The notes under the pieces were generated by a model that made no database searches, was not told where the DNA came from, and worked only from the letters and a program-made list of their open reading frames with translations. Of a stretch of 64,000 nt of DNA, positions 42,069-54,100 are shown piece by piece. Position 1 is the stretch's first letter. Each line of letters starts with the position of its first letter. Source of the DNA: Tuctoria greenei (Eukaryota > Streptophyta > Magnoliopsida > Poales > Poaceae); NCBI GenBank assembly GCA_036927565.1, contig JAYESD010000005.1:146519196-146583195 (forward strand), read 5' to 3'. A program made the position numbers and the translations under genes.

Positions 42069-43689
42069 TGAAAGTCGCCTAGAGGGTGGGTGAATAGGCA
42101 ATAATACCTGAAATGACTTAATCAAATAGGATTAAATTCCAGTGGCTGGACTAGTCTGCATAGGGCCAGACTAGTCCGCTCAGCACAGGATGAAAACCCT
42201 AAAACTTGGTTCTACAAGTTATTTGCAGAATTAAAGTTCACCAAAGAGATAAGCAATGTGTGGTAAACTAGTAAAGCTCAAATTGTGAAGTTTAAACACT
42301 TAGATTGCAAGTTTACAAAAAACGATCAAAGTGAAGAGCAATAAGAGCAACATGAACCCTAATAGTAATACTAGTGATCAAAAAAAGTGAAAGACAAGTG
42401 AAACGATATTTATCCCGTGGTTCAGCTCCACGAAGAAGCCTACATCCATGTTGAGAAGTCCATACAAAGATCGGGTCATCACTTGACCCTTCTCTCACCA
42501 AGCCACCACGATGGCCGGCTTGGTTTCCACTATATCAATGGGCAATCACAAAGTTTGATGGCGCTACTCAAAACTTGAGGTTCCCACAAATCAATACAAT
42601 GAGGAGAACACGAAGCTCAACTCGCACAAGCCACAAAACACAACACAATGTGCAAGAGATCAAACCGAGAGTCAAAGCGTGATGATCTTCCTTTACTCTC
42701 CTCCCCAAACCCTAATCTCTTCAAGATTTTCTCTTAGAGGGTTACTAGGATGAGTAGAAGGCTTTGGAAGGCTCTAGGATGCTTGTGGCGGCGCTAGGGT
42801 TCAAGACTGCTTCAAATGAGCCCGGGGGTCCCCTTTTATAGGGTCCCGAGCCCATTCTGCTGACCTCAGCAGAGGGGCAGACTAGTCTGGCCTCTAACTC
42901 TGGACTAGTCCGGCCTTATGGGACCACTCACCTGGTCAGTTCCCGACAACTGCCACACTGAGCGAGGATCGTCATGCTACCCGCCAAATTACCATATTCA
43001 AACGGTCACTAGACAACGGACTAGTCCGGTCCACAATGGACTAGTCCAAAGTGGGACAGAGCCGTTTGGTTCGTTCCAAAACATACTCTTCTGAGTTGGC
43101 CCAGACTGGTCCGGCCACAGGGGTGGACTTGTCTGGCCCTCTAAGGTTTCTCTCGGTCTTATCTCACTAAGTCTCAAACGGACAAGTCCGTACCCAAACG
43201 GACAAGTCCGAACTTCTCCAGAGTGCTTTAGTCCGTCCAATAATGGACAAGTCCGGACTTCTCGGACTTAGCTTCAAATTCACTCAGATTCACTCCAGAG
43301 ACGTTTGGTCTGTCTCAAAACAGACTTGTCTGCCCAGCCGGACTAGTCTGGCCTTGAGGCTCGGACTAGTCCGGCCTCCTAGGGTTTTTCTCATTTTAGG
43401 CTTCTCACTTAGGTGTTTCACTAAACCACCACTTTGAGCCCTCTAGAATGATCTCAATGCACATGATACATCCACCCTCTCACATGACACGGCTCATATA
43501 ACATCAATACCATAGAAACCCTAATTTCTACACTTGAGTGTGTGACGCCCGTTATATCCTTTTCCTTTTTGAGGGTTTTCATCACATTTCAATCCTTGTA
43601 CCTGTGCTTAAGATCACTTTAGCTCATTAGCCTCTTAATTGTTATCATCAATCATCCAAAACCCATGGGGATGCATAGATGCACTTTCA
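42069..43689 (-). repeat. Element B 5' LTR
   Basis: This is the direct repeat partner of 22138-23741. It starts TGAAAGTCGCC and ends GCACTTTCA. The palindrome array lies at 42890-43385. Confidence 0.95.
42834..42840 (-). promoter_or_regulatory. TATA box in element B 5' LTR
   Basis: The minus strand reads TATAAAA. It is identical in context to 22884-22890 and would drive gag-pol of B. Confidence 0.65.
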
Positions 43690-43694
43690 AGGCA
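43690..43694. repeat. Right target-site duplication of element B (AGGCA)
   Basis: This matches 22133-22137. It lies in codons of the F integrase, just after the first catalytic Asp (ISMDFVLVLP). Confidence 0.95.
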
Positions 43695-45835
43695 AAACTA
43701 AAACAAAGTCCATAGAAATATCCTCTCAAGGTGCACAAGGAACAGGAAGAGGCATCTAAAGACCAAGTGGGTTATGTTGAGACTTAGCTTTATTGGATGT
43801 CGTGCAACGTGAAACGTAGTGCTCCACATCACACCTCATCCGTGGCCAAAGAAGTGAGCGGCCAGCACATCCTCTATCTTTTTAACACCAAAATGTCCCA
43901 TCAAACCACCTCCATGCGCTTCCTGCAACAACAAAAGACGAATAGAGCTAGCTGGAACACACAACTTGTTAGCACGGTAGAGAAGGCCTTCACACAGCAG
44001 GAATTTTTGCCATGTTCTTCCCTCTCTACAATTTTCAAAGGCATCTTTGAAGTCCAAATAAGTAGCATATAACCTCTTTATGGTTTCCAAACCAAAGATT
44101 TTATGAGAATGTTGGGACAGCATGGTATAACGTCTAGATAACACATCGGCAATCACATTGTCGTTCCCTTTCTTATGTTTAATGATGTAAGGAAATGACT
44201 CTATGAACTCAATCCATTCAGCATGATGTTTGTTCATATTAGCTTCTCCTTTAAGATACTTCAAAGACTCATGATTTGAATGTATGACAAATTCTTTAGA
44301 CCATAGGTAATGTTGCCAAGTTTGCAAGACATGCACTAAAGCATAAAGTTCTTTGTCATATGTAGAATAATTCAGCGAAGGCCCATGCAGTTTTTCACTA
44401 AAGAAAGCAACATGTTTACCTCCTTGAATTAGCACTCCTCCAATGCCAATGCCGCTCGCGTCACATTCAAGCTCGAAGGTCTTCTCAAAATCATGAAGTT
44501 GCAGCAATGGTGCTTGTGTGAGCTATGACTTGAGAACATCAAAAGCTTGTTGTTGTGCTGGTCCCCATCGAAACGGCACTCCATGCTTTGTCAACTCGTG
44601 GAGAGGTGCCACAATGGTGCTGAAATCCCACACGAAATGTAGGTAGAAACCTGCGAGACCAAGAAAACTCCAAACCTGTGTGACTGTAGTCGGAAGTGGC
44701 CAGCTCGTGATAGCAACAATCTTTGCCTCGTCCACCTCAATGCCCTGCGAAGTAACAACATAACCAAGAAAAGACACACGATCGGTGCAAAAGGTGCACT
44801 TCTCAAGGTTACCAAATAAATGTGCATCGCGGAAGACATTAAAAATAGCACGCAAATATTCAAGATGCTCATCATATGACTTGCTATAAATAAGGATATC
44901 ATCAAAGTAAACGACCACAAATTTACTAATGAAAGCACGTAAAACCTCGTTCACCAACCTCATGAAAGTGCTGGGCACATTAGTGAAACCAAATGGCATG
45001 ACTAACCATTCATAAAGTCTGAATTTAGTTTTAAAGGCAGTTTTCCATTCATCACCTAAAGCCATACGAATCTGATGATACCCACTACGCAAATCAATCT
45101 TGGAGAAAATAATAGAACCACTCAACTCATCAAGCATGTCATCTAGTCTAGGAATAGGATAGCGATAATGAATGGTAATGTTATTGATGGCTCTACAATC
45201 AACACACATGCGCCAAGTGCCATATTTTTTTGGAACCAAAAGAACAGGAATAGGACAAGGACTAAGGCTCTCACAAATGTACCCGCGGTCCACAAGATCT
45301 TGGACTTGTTGCTGAATTTCCTTTGTCTCGTCGGGGTTGGTCCTGTAGGCTGCACGGTTTGGAAAGCTCGCTCTTGGAATCAAATCAATCTTGTGCTCAA
45401 GGCCTCGCACAGGTGGTAATCTAGGGGTTATCTCTGATGGAAAAACATCCATATATTCCTGCAAAAGGTTAGCAACAGCAGGTGGAAAAACAAAGGATGT
45501 ATCCTCAATGGAATATAAAGCATGTTTGCACTCTAAAGCATAGCAAGTTCCATTAGAGGCATATAAATCATCAAGATCATATTTAGTTGCAAGCAAAATA
45601 GGATTTTTCAACACAATAGGTTGCGGAGTTTTAGAATTGAAAACACCCTTTTGCTTAGCATTATTCTTTTCTCGTGCTCAAATTGCACTATTTCAGTGGG
45701 ACTCATACAAAGCAACATAATTTTCTTGCCCTTATGCATGAGAGTATACTTATTAGATCGACCATAGTGAATAGCATCAGTATCAAACTCCCAAGGACGT
45801 CCCAACAAAAGAGAGCAAGCGTCCATTGGTACCAC
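43690..45835 (-). pseudogene. Element F RT, RNase H and integrase N-terminal half
   Basis: The ORF 45614-44523 encodes the RT. It has VANLLQEYMDVFPSEI, LVPKKYGTWRMCVDCRAINN, FSKIDLRSGYHQIRMALGDE, WLVMPFGFTNVPSTFMRLVN, the intact box VVYFDDILIY and LEKCTFCTDRVSFLGYVVTS. A stop at 44523 precedes RNase H (44507-43836): FELECDASGIGIGGVLIQGG, FFSEKLHGPSLNYSTYDKEL and HSNHESLKYLKGEANMN. The integrase HHCC region begins AHGGGLMGHFGVKKIEDVL. It continues to 43690 with two stops and the first catalytic Asp (ISMDFVLVLP). The piece 45835-45608 (SLLLGRPWEFDTDAIHYGRS) links protease to RT in another frame. B interrupts the gene at 43690. Confidence 0.9.
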
Positions 45836-47449
45836 ATCAAAATAAGCAAAATCATGATAAGAACCAATGGAAAAATGTATCCTTGCTGTTTGTGTTACCT
45901 TTACCTTACCATTGTTGTTAAACCATTGAATGTGATAAGGGTGGGGATGCTTGTGTGGTCAAGCCAAGCTTCTTGACCACCTCAACATTCACCAAATTGT
46001 TGCAGCTACCACCATCAATGATGGTATGTACACGGCAGTCCTTGACGACGAGAAACATGTTGAAAAGGTTGTGACATTGGCGATTTTCGTCCTCTCGAAC
46101 CGTGGCACTCAAAGCTCGCTGCACAATCAAAGTCCTATAGTTGTTGGTCGCAGATGTACCAAGAACCTCCTCTGCACCATCATCAGAGCCTGAAATGTTA
46201 TTTGCACTAATATTTTCATCTTCAATATCAGAAGCACTAACATACCCACCATCAGCAGTCGCAATGATCGCCCGTTCTATGGGGCAATCTCGTTGCATAT
46301 GGCCAAGTCCCTGGCAGCGGTGGCACTTGATGTCGGAGGTGTGACTTGACGAATTGTTGGGTGCACCAGCCTTTGCTGCAACACCTAGAGGCATCTGGGA
46401 CTTGCTGTTATCTTGTCCCTGTGATGTAGAAGGTGTGGTGCTGCTGCGTACAACACCGGCGGAGGGTGGTGTAGAACCACGTACGCTCGAGGAGGGTACT
46501 GCTTTGGATGACACCGGAAGTTGTCGTGGCATGAAGGTGTTGTTTCACCGCTGCTGTTGGCGACTCTGCACTTCTTTTTCTGCTAACATAGCAAGTTGAA
46601 ATAAACGTTGAATAGAATGATATTCCTTGTAGTCAACTATGTCCTAGATCTCACGCCGCAAGCCCCCATAAAATCTAACAATTTGGTCTTCCTGATCCTC
46701 AACTACCCAACAACGAAGCATACCTTTCTGCAACTCTTGGTAGTACTCTTGGACAGTCATGTCACCCTGATCAAAGCGTGCAATTTCTTAAGAAGATCAT
46801 GTCTATATGAAGGAGGAACAAACCTAGCGTGCATCTGTTCCTTTAACGCAGCCCATGTCTGTGGTGCATTACGTGTATTGACAAGTTCATTCCACCAAAT
46901 TATAGCAAAATCATTAAAATCACTAGTGGCTTGTCTAACTCTATGTCGCTTAGGAACAAGATGAGAGCTACATTTTTGTTCTACCATCATCTCCCAATCC
47001 ATGTATGTCTCATCATCATAAGATCCACAAAATGGTGGAATAGAAAACTTAATCTTAGCATAAGGATCATTATCTTGTTCAGGAGCATGAGGACAAGGTC
47101 TACCTCGCATACTTTGACGTTTTCGTCGAGGGCGACGACGCTGTTGTGCATCAACCTCGTCGTTATTGAAGTCATCCTCTCTGTCGTAGTGAGCATGTGC
47201 ATCAGCATCAAGGATGATAGAGGGTGTAGCTTGTTGGTGAAGACGAGTCTCCATCTCTTCCAACCGTGTGGTCAGACCAGCAACACTTGTATGGAGCTTC
47301 TGAAAGGTGGCTGTTGTAGTGGTTTGGTAATTGTTGAAAGCTTTGGTCATTGCCCGCATCATGTCCCTTAGTTCCATATGGGACACACACTCATAATCAT
47401 CCAGAGGTGTAGAACCAGAGGTCTTATTCATAGGCTTCTTTCTTGTCAT
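45836..47449 (-). pseudogene. Element F gag and protease
   Basis: Gag starts ATG at 47449 (MTRKKPMNKTSGSTPLDDYE). An N-terminal helical stretch and a basic block (QQRRRPRRKRQSMRGRPCPH) precede the gag core, IKFSIPPFCGSYDDETYMDW and RQATSDFNDFAIIWWNELVN, which breaks by frameshift near 46780. The second ORF (46532-45918) has a Ser/Thr-rich stretch, the zinc knuckle KCHRCQGLGHMQRDCPIERA and the protease active site VHTIIDGGSCNNLVNVEVVK. It ends in another frameshift near 45930. The element E frame 60364-61860 is a relative in which the same parts are less broken. Confidence 0.88.
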
Positions 47450-48559
47450 TGTTAGTACAAGACATAAATGAAGACAAAAGATCGTGAAGAACCCTATTAC
47501 TACGCTCTCTGATGTGTAAGTGGAAAATCAATCAGTAAGATGCGTCTTACCCCTCTCTTACAAGTTTCTTACCAGCACTGCAGGTCGCCAACGGTGACCG
47601 GTGTGAAAGCAAGCACAGAGAATGGGTGTGATTGTAGAGGTTACCTGTTCTGCTCGAGAGAAGGTGGAGCTTCGAAGGCTCAAATGCAGTATATGTATGT
47701 GGCACACAAGTTAGTAACAGATAGCAATGTTGAATAAGTGTCCAAAGAATTTCACCTAGTTGTTGGCCTAAGAATGTATTAGAACAGTTGTGGCAACCAG
47801 CAAGGGCAATGATGAATTATGGTGAACATTAAGGGAAATATCAGCAAGTATCCAGTACTCACACAGAAACAACACAACTAGAAAACCCCTTTAGCTTCCT
47901 ATTTTTGTCTTTAAGCACTAGTAGAAATCAAAATCTTTTTTCTCTTTATTTTTCTGATATTTTTTTCTCAACTAGGGGCACAAGAATAGAAACAGCACCA
48001 AGTATTAGCTCAAATCGATGAAAGATGTGATCGGTACAAATTCAGGAGTGATTGGAAAAATTGGTGCTAGAACTTCGGAGTTTGAAATGAGGGACTTCCT
48101 AATTTTTTTTTATTTTTTTGAAAATGTCGTGACCGGCATAGCCGGTGTATCGTATGTGGATTTTTTCGAGAGCTTTCCGGGAGAAAAAAATGTGCCTCAA
48201 TCGGAGTTCCGAGTGAAAAGTTATGCCCGTTTTAAGGAGGATACCCCGAATCAGGTTTTGGTGGTGGTGGAACTGCAACAGAAACGAATCGGATGATGGA
48301 ATTTTTTTGTAGATTGGTTTTTTTTGTAGATGGCAGTGGATGGAAGAAACAAAACTGAACCAAAACAAATCTAAACCAGCAACCAGACTCAACCTAGGAC
48401 ACGATCTCAGAATTACAGACTCCAAAACTAAATTGTGCAAAAGGCTGAGCGGGGGTTGTACATCAGGGAAAGTAAAAAAAAAATTGTGGATTTGTGTGGA
48501 CAATAGGACTGAGACAAAATAAATCTAAAGGACACACAAGTATACCTCACGGTGAACCT
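47450..48559 (-). other. Element F 5' leader
   Basis: No gene is seen. This untranslated leader of about 1.1 kb lies between the primer site and gag, of the same size as that of element E (59108-60363). It contains poly-A/T stretches on either strand near 48100-48120 and 48300-48325. Confidence 0.7.
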
Positions 48560-48574
48560 GAAAATATGATACCA
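48560..48574 (-). other. Element F primer-binding site
   Basis: The minus strand reads TGGTATCATATTTTC two bases after the LTR end CCTATCA. Its first 8 bases match the initiator-Met primer site. Confidence 0.8.
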
Positions 48575-48576
48575 AT

Positions 48577-48595
48577 TGATAGGAGGATGAGTCCC
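48577..48595 (-). repeat. Element F 5' LTR, first 19 bp only
   Basis: TGATAGGAGGATGAGTCC matches the outer end of the F 3' LTR at 20413-20430 exactly, then element D begins. The remainder should lie on the far side of D and E, beyond the window. Confidence 0.85.
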
Positions 48596-48849
48596 TGAAA
48601 GTGCATCTTGGAATCCCCTGTGGGTTTTGGACGATTTATGACAAGCAAATGAGATCCTAACCACTTTGATGAGATGAGCACAGGTCTCAATGTGAAAATG
48701 AGCAAAGAGCCAAAAACAAGGGAGAATGAGAAGCAATGCGGAAAAGAGCTCAAGGAGCCAGTGTGGTACATCATTGTGTTTGGAGTATGTTAAGGAAACA
48801 CACCCCAAGAGCTCAAACACAAATAAACACACACATTGCACAAATTTAT

Positions 48850-49345
48850 ATAGGACCAGACTAGTCCGATTGACACCGAACTAGTCTGATATTTCTCTAC
48901 ACAAGATCGGACCAGTCCCATATTACCACGGACTAGTCTGATATCTCTCTGACTAGAATCGGACTAGTCGTTCCCGGTGCGGACTAGTCCCCAAAACACT
49001 TCACAAGCTGCACAAAATCGGACAAGTCCGATCACTCATCGAACTAGTCCGATATTGTTCTGATGTGAATCGGACAAGTCCGATATTGGCACGGACTAGT
49101 CCGAAAACCCTCTGACCTAAATCGGACAAGTCCTCCAAGTGTGGACTTGTCACCCAATTCACCTATGGTTTCACTGATCTGGACAAGTCCGGTGGTTATC
49201 GAACTAGTCCGAAGATTTCCAGAAGCGAAACCGAACAAGTTCGCTCCTAGCCGGACTAGTCCAATATTTCGGGACACTTAGGGTTTGCTACACACACCAC
49301 ACCAGACTAGTCCAGTGTCCACCACGGACTAGTCCGATCTTTCTA
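48850..49345. repeat. GGACTAGTCC palindrome array in element D LTR
   Basis: About twenty copies of GGACTAGTCC or near variants (GGACAAGTCC, GAACTAGTCC, GGACTTGTC) occur at roughly 20-30 bp spacing, many flanked as TCGGACAAGTCCGA or CCGGACTAGTCC. The array ends about 30 bp before the TATA box. Confidence 0.88.
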
Positions 49346-49374
49346 AACCCTAACAGTCACTTTTAGAAACCCCA

Positions 49375-49381
49375 TATAAAT
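49375..49381 (+). promoter_or_regulatory. TATA box in element D 5' LTR
   Basis: TATAAAT lies in the context CCCCATATAAATAGATG, directly after the palindrome array. Confidence 0.6.
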
Positions 49382-50121
49382 AGATGTGCACGGCCCAACT
49401 TTAATCTCTCTCGACCCCCTGCGCTGTCACACTCCCAAGAGCGTCCAAAACACATCACTCCACGAAATCAAAAGCCACAAAGATCAACCCCTTCAGGATA
49501 CACTTTGGAATATTGGAGAACACACTCAAAAGATTACAATTAAAATCACAGGAGTGTGTTAGGGAGATATCCAAGAAGACATCCAAGAAGTCTGATTCCC
49601 TAACGTGTGAGAAGGCCCCTTGAATTCAGTTATTTACCCCTTTGTGATAAGAGAAAAGGATTGGCCTTCGTGGCGATCCGATGAGGGTAGGGTTGGAGAA
49701 GACCCGGTCCTTTTGTGGACTCCTAAACATGGATGTAGGTTGCCTCTGTGGGAGCCGAACCATGGGATAAATTGGTTGTGTTCTTGCTTTGTGTTCATCA
49801 TTCTTATTCATCATATCAATCTAGGGTTTCAATCAATCTTTCTCACTTTACGTTGAAACATCAAATATAAGATTGACTTGTGGTATACTTTAGCTCATAA
49901 TCTTGCAACACGTCAATTACAAGTATATTTCCGCTGCATACATCCTAGAATCAAATTAATCGATCAAACTTAATTAACCTAGTCGGTACACACCAGACTA
50001 GTCCGCACTTTACCGGACTAGTCCGATATCTCGAGTTTTGATTTGGTTGTTAAGTGTTGCTGGTCCCAACAAATATCAAAAAGGCCTACTCACCCCCCAA
50101 CCACTCTCGAGGCCACTCAAT

Positions 50122-50133
50122 TGGTATTAGAGC
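50122..50133 (+). other. Element D primer-binding site
   Basis: TGGTATTAGAGC differs by one base from the initiator-Met primer site and starts two bases after the LTR end. Confidence 0.88.
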
Positions 50134-50172
50134 AAGGTTCTTCAAGAAAGAGACTAATCGCTTGAAGAGATC

Positions 50173-52523
50173 ATGTCAGACATGAAGAACATACACAAGA
50201 GCAACAACCAAGAGAAGGTTGATGATGACAAGAATCATAAAGTGGAAAAGCTCCTCGAAGCCATTCAAGACTTCGAGGATGACGATGAGGAGACGCTTGA
50301 ACTAAAGGCGCTCCTAAGAAAGAAGACTCTTTCCAAAGGGAAAGTGAAAGTCGAAGATGAAAAGAAGAAAAAGGGGAGTAGTCACACTGACTACTCCCGA
50401 TATCCTTTCAACTATGATCGTCTTAATTCTAGCAATAATCATTATTTGTCTATCCCTCTAGGAAAAGCCCCACACTTCGATGGAAGTGATTACTCAATGT
50501 GGAGGCAAAAAATGAAAATGCATCTAATTTCTCTCAATCACAATCTGTGGCATATTGTGTGCACAGGGATAGATATCTCGGACGACGAAGAAGAGCTCAC
50601 ACCAAGCCAAGAGAAGGCAATTCATGGAAATGCTCAAGCCGTAGCAGTCATTACCTCTTCGCTCAGTCGAGACGAGTTCACCAAGGTGGATGGACTTGAG
50701 ATTGCAAAGGAGATCTGGGAAACATTGCATACTGCACATGAAGGTGATTGTCATGTGTGTGAATCAAAGATTGAAATGACCAAGGGCCGATTGGGAAGAT
50801 TTGCAATCGAAGAAGATGAGTCACCTCAAGATATGTACAACCGACTCAAGACGCTCATCAACAAGGTTCGATCGTACGGAAGCAACAAGTGGAATGACCA
50901 CAAGGTGGTGAAGCTCATCCTTAGAGCTTTCATGCCTCGCAACGTCACCTTATGCTCCATGATTAGAGAAAGCCCCGGATACAAGAGGACGACTCCAGAT
51001 GAGCTACTTAGAAAAATCATCAATTTTGAGATGATGGAAAAGCAAGCGAAGCATATCAATGAAATTGCCGACCTCACCTCGGCAAAGAAGAAAGGGGTTT
51101 CTTTGATGTCCACCTCAAGCCCTTATCTAAAGAATCGCGAGAAGCTCAATTAGAAGAAGACGGTCATGATGATAGCAGTGATTTGGATGAATATGACATG
51201 ATACTATTCATGAAGAAATTCAAGAAGATGTTGAAGAAGAGACAAGGCGCCAAATCAAGTGAAGGAAAATACAAGGAAAGATCTATGTCAAAGTTGAGGC
51301 GGGCATGCTATAATTGTGGTGATTATAGCCACTTTATAATTGATTTTCCATATGAGGAGAACAAGAAGAGGAACAAAGAAGACAAGCCTCAACCCATGAA
51401 ATTCTTCAAGAAGAAGAAACAAACCGAACAAGCGCACATAGGGAAAGTGCGGGACTCAAATGATGAGTCCTCATCTTCAGAAGAAGAAGAGATGGCTAGC
51501 ATAGCCATCGAGAAGACATCCAAGAAGTCTACTCTCTTCCCTACACTCGGCGCATGGAAGGGGAATGGTACTTGCCTCATGGCAAAGGAAGGTAAGCGCA
51601 AGGTAACAACAAAACCCTCTTCTATGCATTCCTATTCTAGTGATAGCGACATTGCTAGCGATAATGAAGATATGCTCATTGGACTAGATAAGTAAACTTC
51701 CACAAAGATGAAATCTTTACTTGATCAACTGGTTGAGAAGGAGAGGTTAATACACCGTCAAGAAGACATGATTTTCTCCCAAAAGGAGGAATATGTCGAA
51801 CTTGACAAACTTCTAGAGCTTGAAAAGGAGCAAAGAAAGTTACTAGAGTTTGAGTTAGCTTCAAGCAAGGAAGCTTGCTTGGAGTAAAACGACTCAAATG
51901 CTACAATCAAGGAAGAAATTTCTAACCTAATCAAGGTTAACAAGATTCTTGATGTGCAAGTTGAGTCACTCAAGCAAGGTGACCCTTCATCCTCTTCAAG
52001 TTCACCTTCTCAACCCATTAAAATTGAAGTTGCTTCCACATATACATGTGGTAAAGTTGACAACAGTTTGAAAGACAAGTCAACCTCTATCAAGGACAAG
52101 CATCCTGCACAAAATGGCATATTTGAAAAGGAGAAGATCAAATATGCACGTAGTGCATACTTGGTCACAAGACCTCCAAATGTCAAATATGGCATTGGTT
52201 ACTCTTGTGGAGAAAAGCAACAAGCTGGAAGATAAAAGAATAATAAGGATAACAATGTCTGTGTAAAGGGAAAAATCTTTCAAACTGGAAAATCAAAAAT
52301 TAATGAATACAACATGCATGACCACTGGATTAGTCCGGTCATGGTCCGGTCAAGTCCGGCCTCCCAGACTAGTCATGTGTATAAACAACAAAAGTTACTA
52401 TTCAGAACTTTCGATTCATCTTATATCTTAACGAGAAGTAATTATGGAAAGGTTTATGCTCATTATGTTGGGCCACACCATGAGAACACCAATCTCATGT
52501 GTGGGTGCCCAAATCCCTTGTGA
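50173..52523 (+). pseudogene. Element D gag
   Basis: Gag begins ATG 50173 (MSDMKNIHKSNNQEKVDDDK). It encodes SRYPFNYDRLNSSNNHYLSI, the gag core (GKAPHFDGSDYSMWRQKMKM, LSRDEFTKVDGLEIAKEIWE, GRLGRFAIEEDESPQDMYNR) and stops at 51153. The next ORF (51183-51695, another frame) holds the zinc knuckle CYNCGDYSHFIIDF, in which the last Cys is Phe. A coiled coil follows (QKEEYVELDKLLELEKEQRK) with stops at 51693, 51885 and 52233. The hinge before the protease (52314-52523) includes a short block of LTR-type palindromes and TFDSSYILTRSNYGKVYAHY. Confidence 0.88.
52318..52378 (+). repeat. LTR-type palindrome motifs inside element D gag-protease hinge
   Basis: The coding hinge contains GGATTAGTCCGG, TGGTCCGG, CAAGTCCGG and CAGACTAGTC within 60 bp. 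These match the motif of the LTR array. Element B has no such block at the same place. Confidence 0.7.
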
Positions 52524-52574
52524 CTAACCTAAAAGGACCCAATCAAGCTTGGGTACCTAAAAGCAAGGCATAAT

Positions 52575-53078
52575 TTGTTTTTGCAAGCCTATTCCTTCGG
52601 TGGATCTAAATGGGTGCTAGACAGTGGCTGCACCAACCATATGACCGGAGAAATGAGAATGTTCATTGAATATGAAGCAAATGAGGATCCAAGCGAGGGC
52701 ATCTACTTTGGAGACAATAGTGAAGGAAAGGTGCTTGGTACCGGTAAAATTGCCATATCACCACAACACACTCTTTCTCACATATTACATGTAGATTCCT
52801 TAGAATATAACCTGCTGTCCATATCTCAATTATGTGACAAAGGTTATATTTGCTTGTTCACTAACGAGGGTGCCATCGTTTCAAGGAGGAGTGATGGTTC
52901 CATTGCATTCAAGGGTATGTTAAAGGGAAAGCTTTATCTTGTTGACTTCAACAAGGATAAAGTCGAACTTGACACATGCTTGATTGCAAAGACCAACATG
53001 GGTTGGCTGTGGCATAAACGGCTAGTGCATGTTGGTATGAGGAGTCTTCAAAAACTCCTTAAGGGTGATCACATCTGA
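52575..53078 (+). pseudogene. Element D protease
   Basis: The active site is KWVLDSGCTNHMTGEMRMFI (Asp-Ser-Gly), followed by EGIYFGDNSEGKVLGTGKIA, LEYNLLSISQLCDKGYICLF and the beginning of the integrase zinc region (LWHKRLVHVGMRSLQKLLKG). A TGA ends the ORF at 53078; the same frame reads on into integrase. The first ATG of this frame lies just upstream of the catalytic block, but the natural gene is part of the gag-pol polyprotein. Confidence 0.88.
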
Positions 53079-54100
53079 GGTTTAAAGGATGTTGTTTTTG
53101 AGAAAGACAAGCCTTGTAGCGTGCGCCAAGCCGGGAAGCAAGTTGGAGCACCTCATCTTGCGAAGAACGTCATGACTACTACAAGACCGCTCGAGCTACT
53201 TCACATGGACTTATTTGGTCCAATTGCCTACATAAGCATCAGCGGTAACAAATATGGTTTAGTAGTTGTTGATGATTTTTCTCGCTTCACTTGGGTTTTC
53301 TTTTTGCATGATAAGTCAGAAACACAAGGAATACTCAAGAAGTTCTCCAAGCGAGCTCAAAATGAATTCTCATTGACAATCAAGAACATTCGAAGCGACA
53401 ATAGCACGGAGTTCAAGAACACACAAGTGGAGGAGTACCTAGATGAAGAAGGCATAAAGCACGAGTTTTCAGCTCCGTACTCCCCTCAACAAAATGAGTT
53501 GCCGAACGAAAGAAACGAACCCTCATAGAGATGGCGAGAACAATGCTCGATGAGTACAAGACCTCGCATCGATTTTGGGCGGAAGCGGTCAACACCGCTT
53601 GCCACGCCATAAATATACTTTATCTTCATTGACTACTCAAGAGGACATCCTATAAGCTACTTACCGGTAACAAGCCCAACATTTCATATTTTCGAGTTTT
53701 TGGTTCCAAATGTTATATTTTGAACAAGAATCCTAGAACTTCAAAGTTCGCTTTGAAGTCCGATGAAGGTTTCTTGCTTGGTTATGATTCAAACACTTAC
53801 GCCTATCGTGTCTACAACAAGACCTACGGACTTGTTGAAGTAGCACGTGACGTAGTGTTCGATGAAACTAATGGCTCCCAAGAGGAGCAAGTTGATCCAT
53901 GTGTGCTAGATAAAGAAGAAGCTCCTTGTCAAGCATTGAGAAGGATGGCGTTAGGAGAGATTCGACCACAAGAGCCACCTCTACATATCCATGAGGAAAA
54001 CGAACCACAAGAGGAGACCAATGATCAAGGGGGAGCTTCCATACAAGAGCAACCTCAAGAAAGTGAAGATGATCAACAAGCAACGAGGGCAAACATTTAG
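53079..54100 (+). pseudogene. Element D integrase
   Basis: The core has Asp in LLHMDLFGPIAYISISGNKY and Asp in NIRSDNSTEFKNTQVEEYLD. The block around the catalytic Glu is broken by a small deletion near 53495 that shifts the frame (a normal AERK-type motif appears only in the next frame). That frame reads KTSHRFWAEAVNTACHAIN, a stop near 53630, then FGSKCYILNKNPRTSKFALK-like text. The ORF 53720-54100 covers GFLLGYDSNTYAYRVYNKTY, an acidic Gln/Glu-rich linker and a stop at 54100. Confidence 0.88.

Larger units (their letters stand above)
22138..43689 (-). mobile_element. Element B: Copia (Sirevirus-type) retrotransposon, minus strand
   Basis: B spans 21.6 kb, of which 9.7 kb is the nested element C (25901-35586). 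The LTRs are 1604 and 1621 bp with TGAAAGT...ACTTTCA ends and a perfect AGGCA duplication. The primer site is for initiator Met tRNA. Coding order on the minus strand is gag with a coiled coil (from 42017), protease, integrase, RT, RNase H (to 36519). A long 3' section with an extra ORF (25885-24224) follows, then a polypurine tract. Integrase before RT is the Copia order. The long LTRs filled with palindromes, the long gag and the extra ORF fit the Sirevirus (SIRE/Maximus) lineage. It sits inside the integrase gene of element F. Confidence 0.95.
20413..48595 (-). mobile_element. Element F: Ty3/gypsy retrotransposon, minus strand, split by B and D
   Basis: F is visible as 3' LTR 20413-21284, pol 3' part 21285-22137, pol 5' part and gag 43690-47449, leader, primer site 48560-48574 and the first 19 bp of the 5' LTR (48577-48595). 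Element B (22138-43689) splits its integrase. Removing B and one AGGCA copy rejoins the integrase frame exactly. Element D begins at 48596 inside its 5' LTR, so the rest of that LTR lies beyond the window. The order gag, protease (IIDGGSCNNL), RT (YFDDILIY), RNase H, integrase is that of Ty3/gypsy. Element E is a close relative in the opposite orientation. The outer left flank is GATCA (20408-20412); its partner is not in the window. Confidence 0.9.
48596..50119 (+). repeat. Element D 5' LTR
   Basis: It starts TGAAAGTGCATCTTGGAATC, closely matching the sense start of the element B LTR, and ends GAGGCCACTCA directly before the primer site. Its partner is not in the window, so the boundaries rest on the TG/CA ends, the primer site and the B homology. 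Confidence 0.85.
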
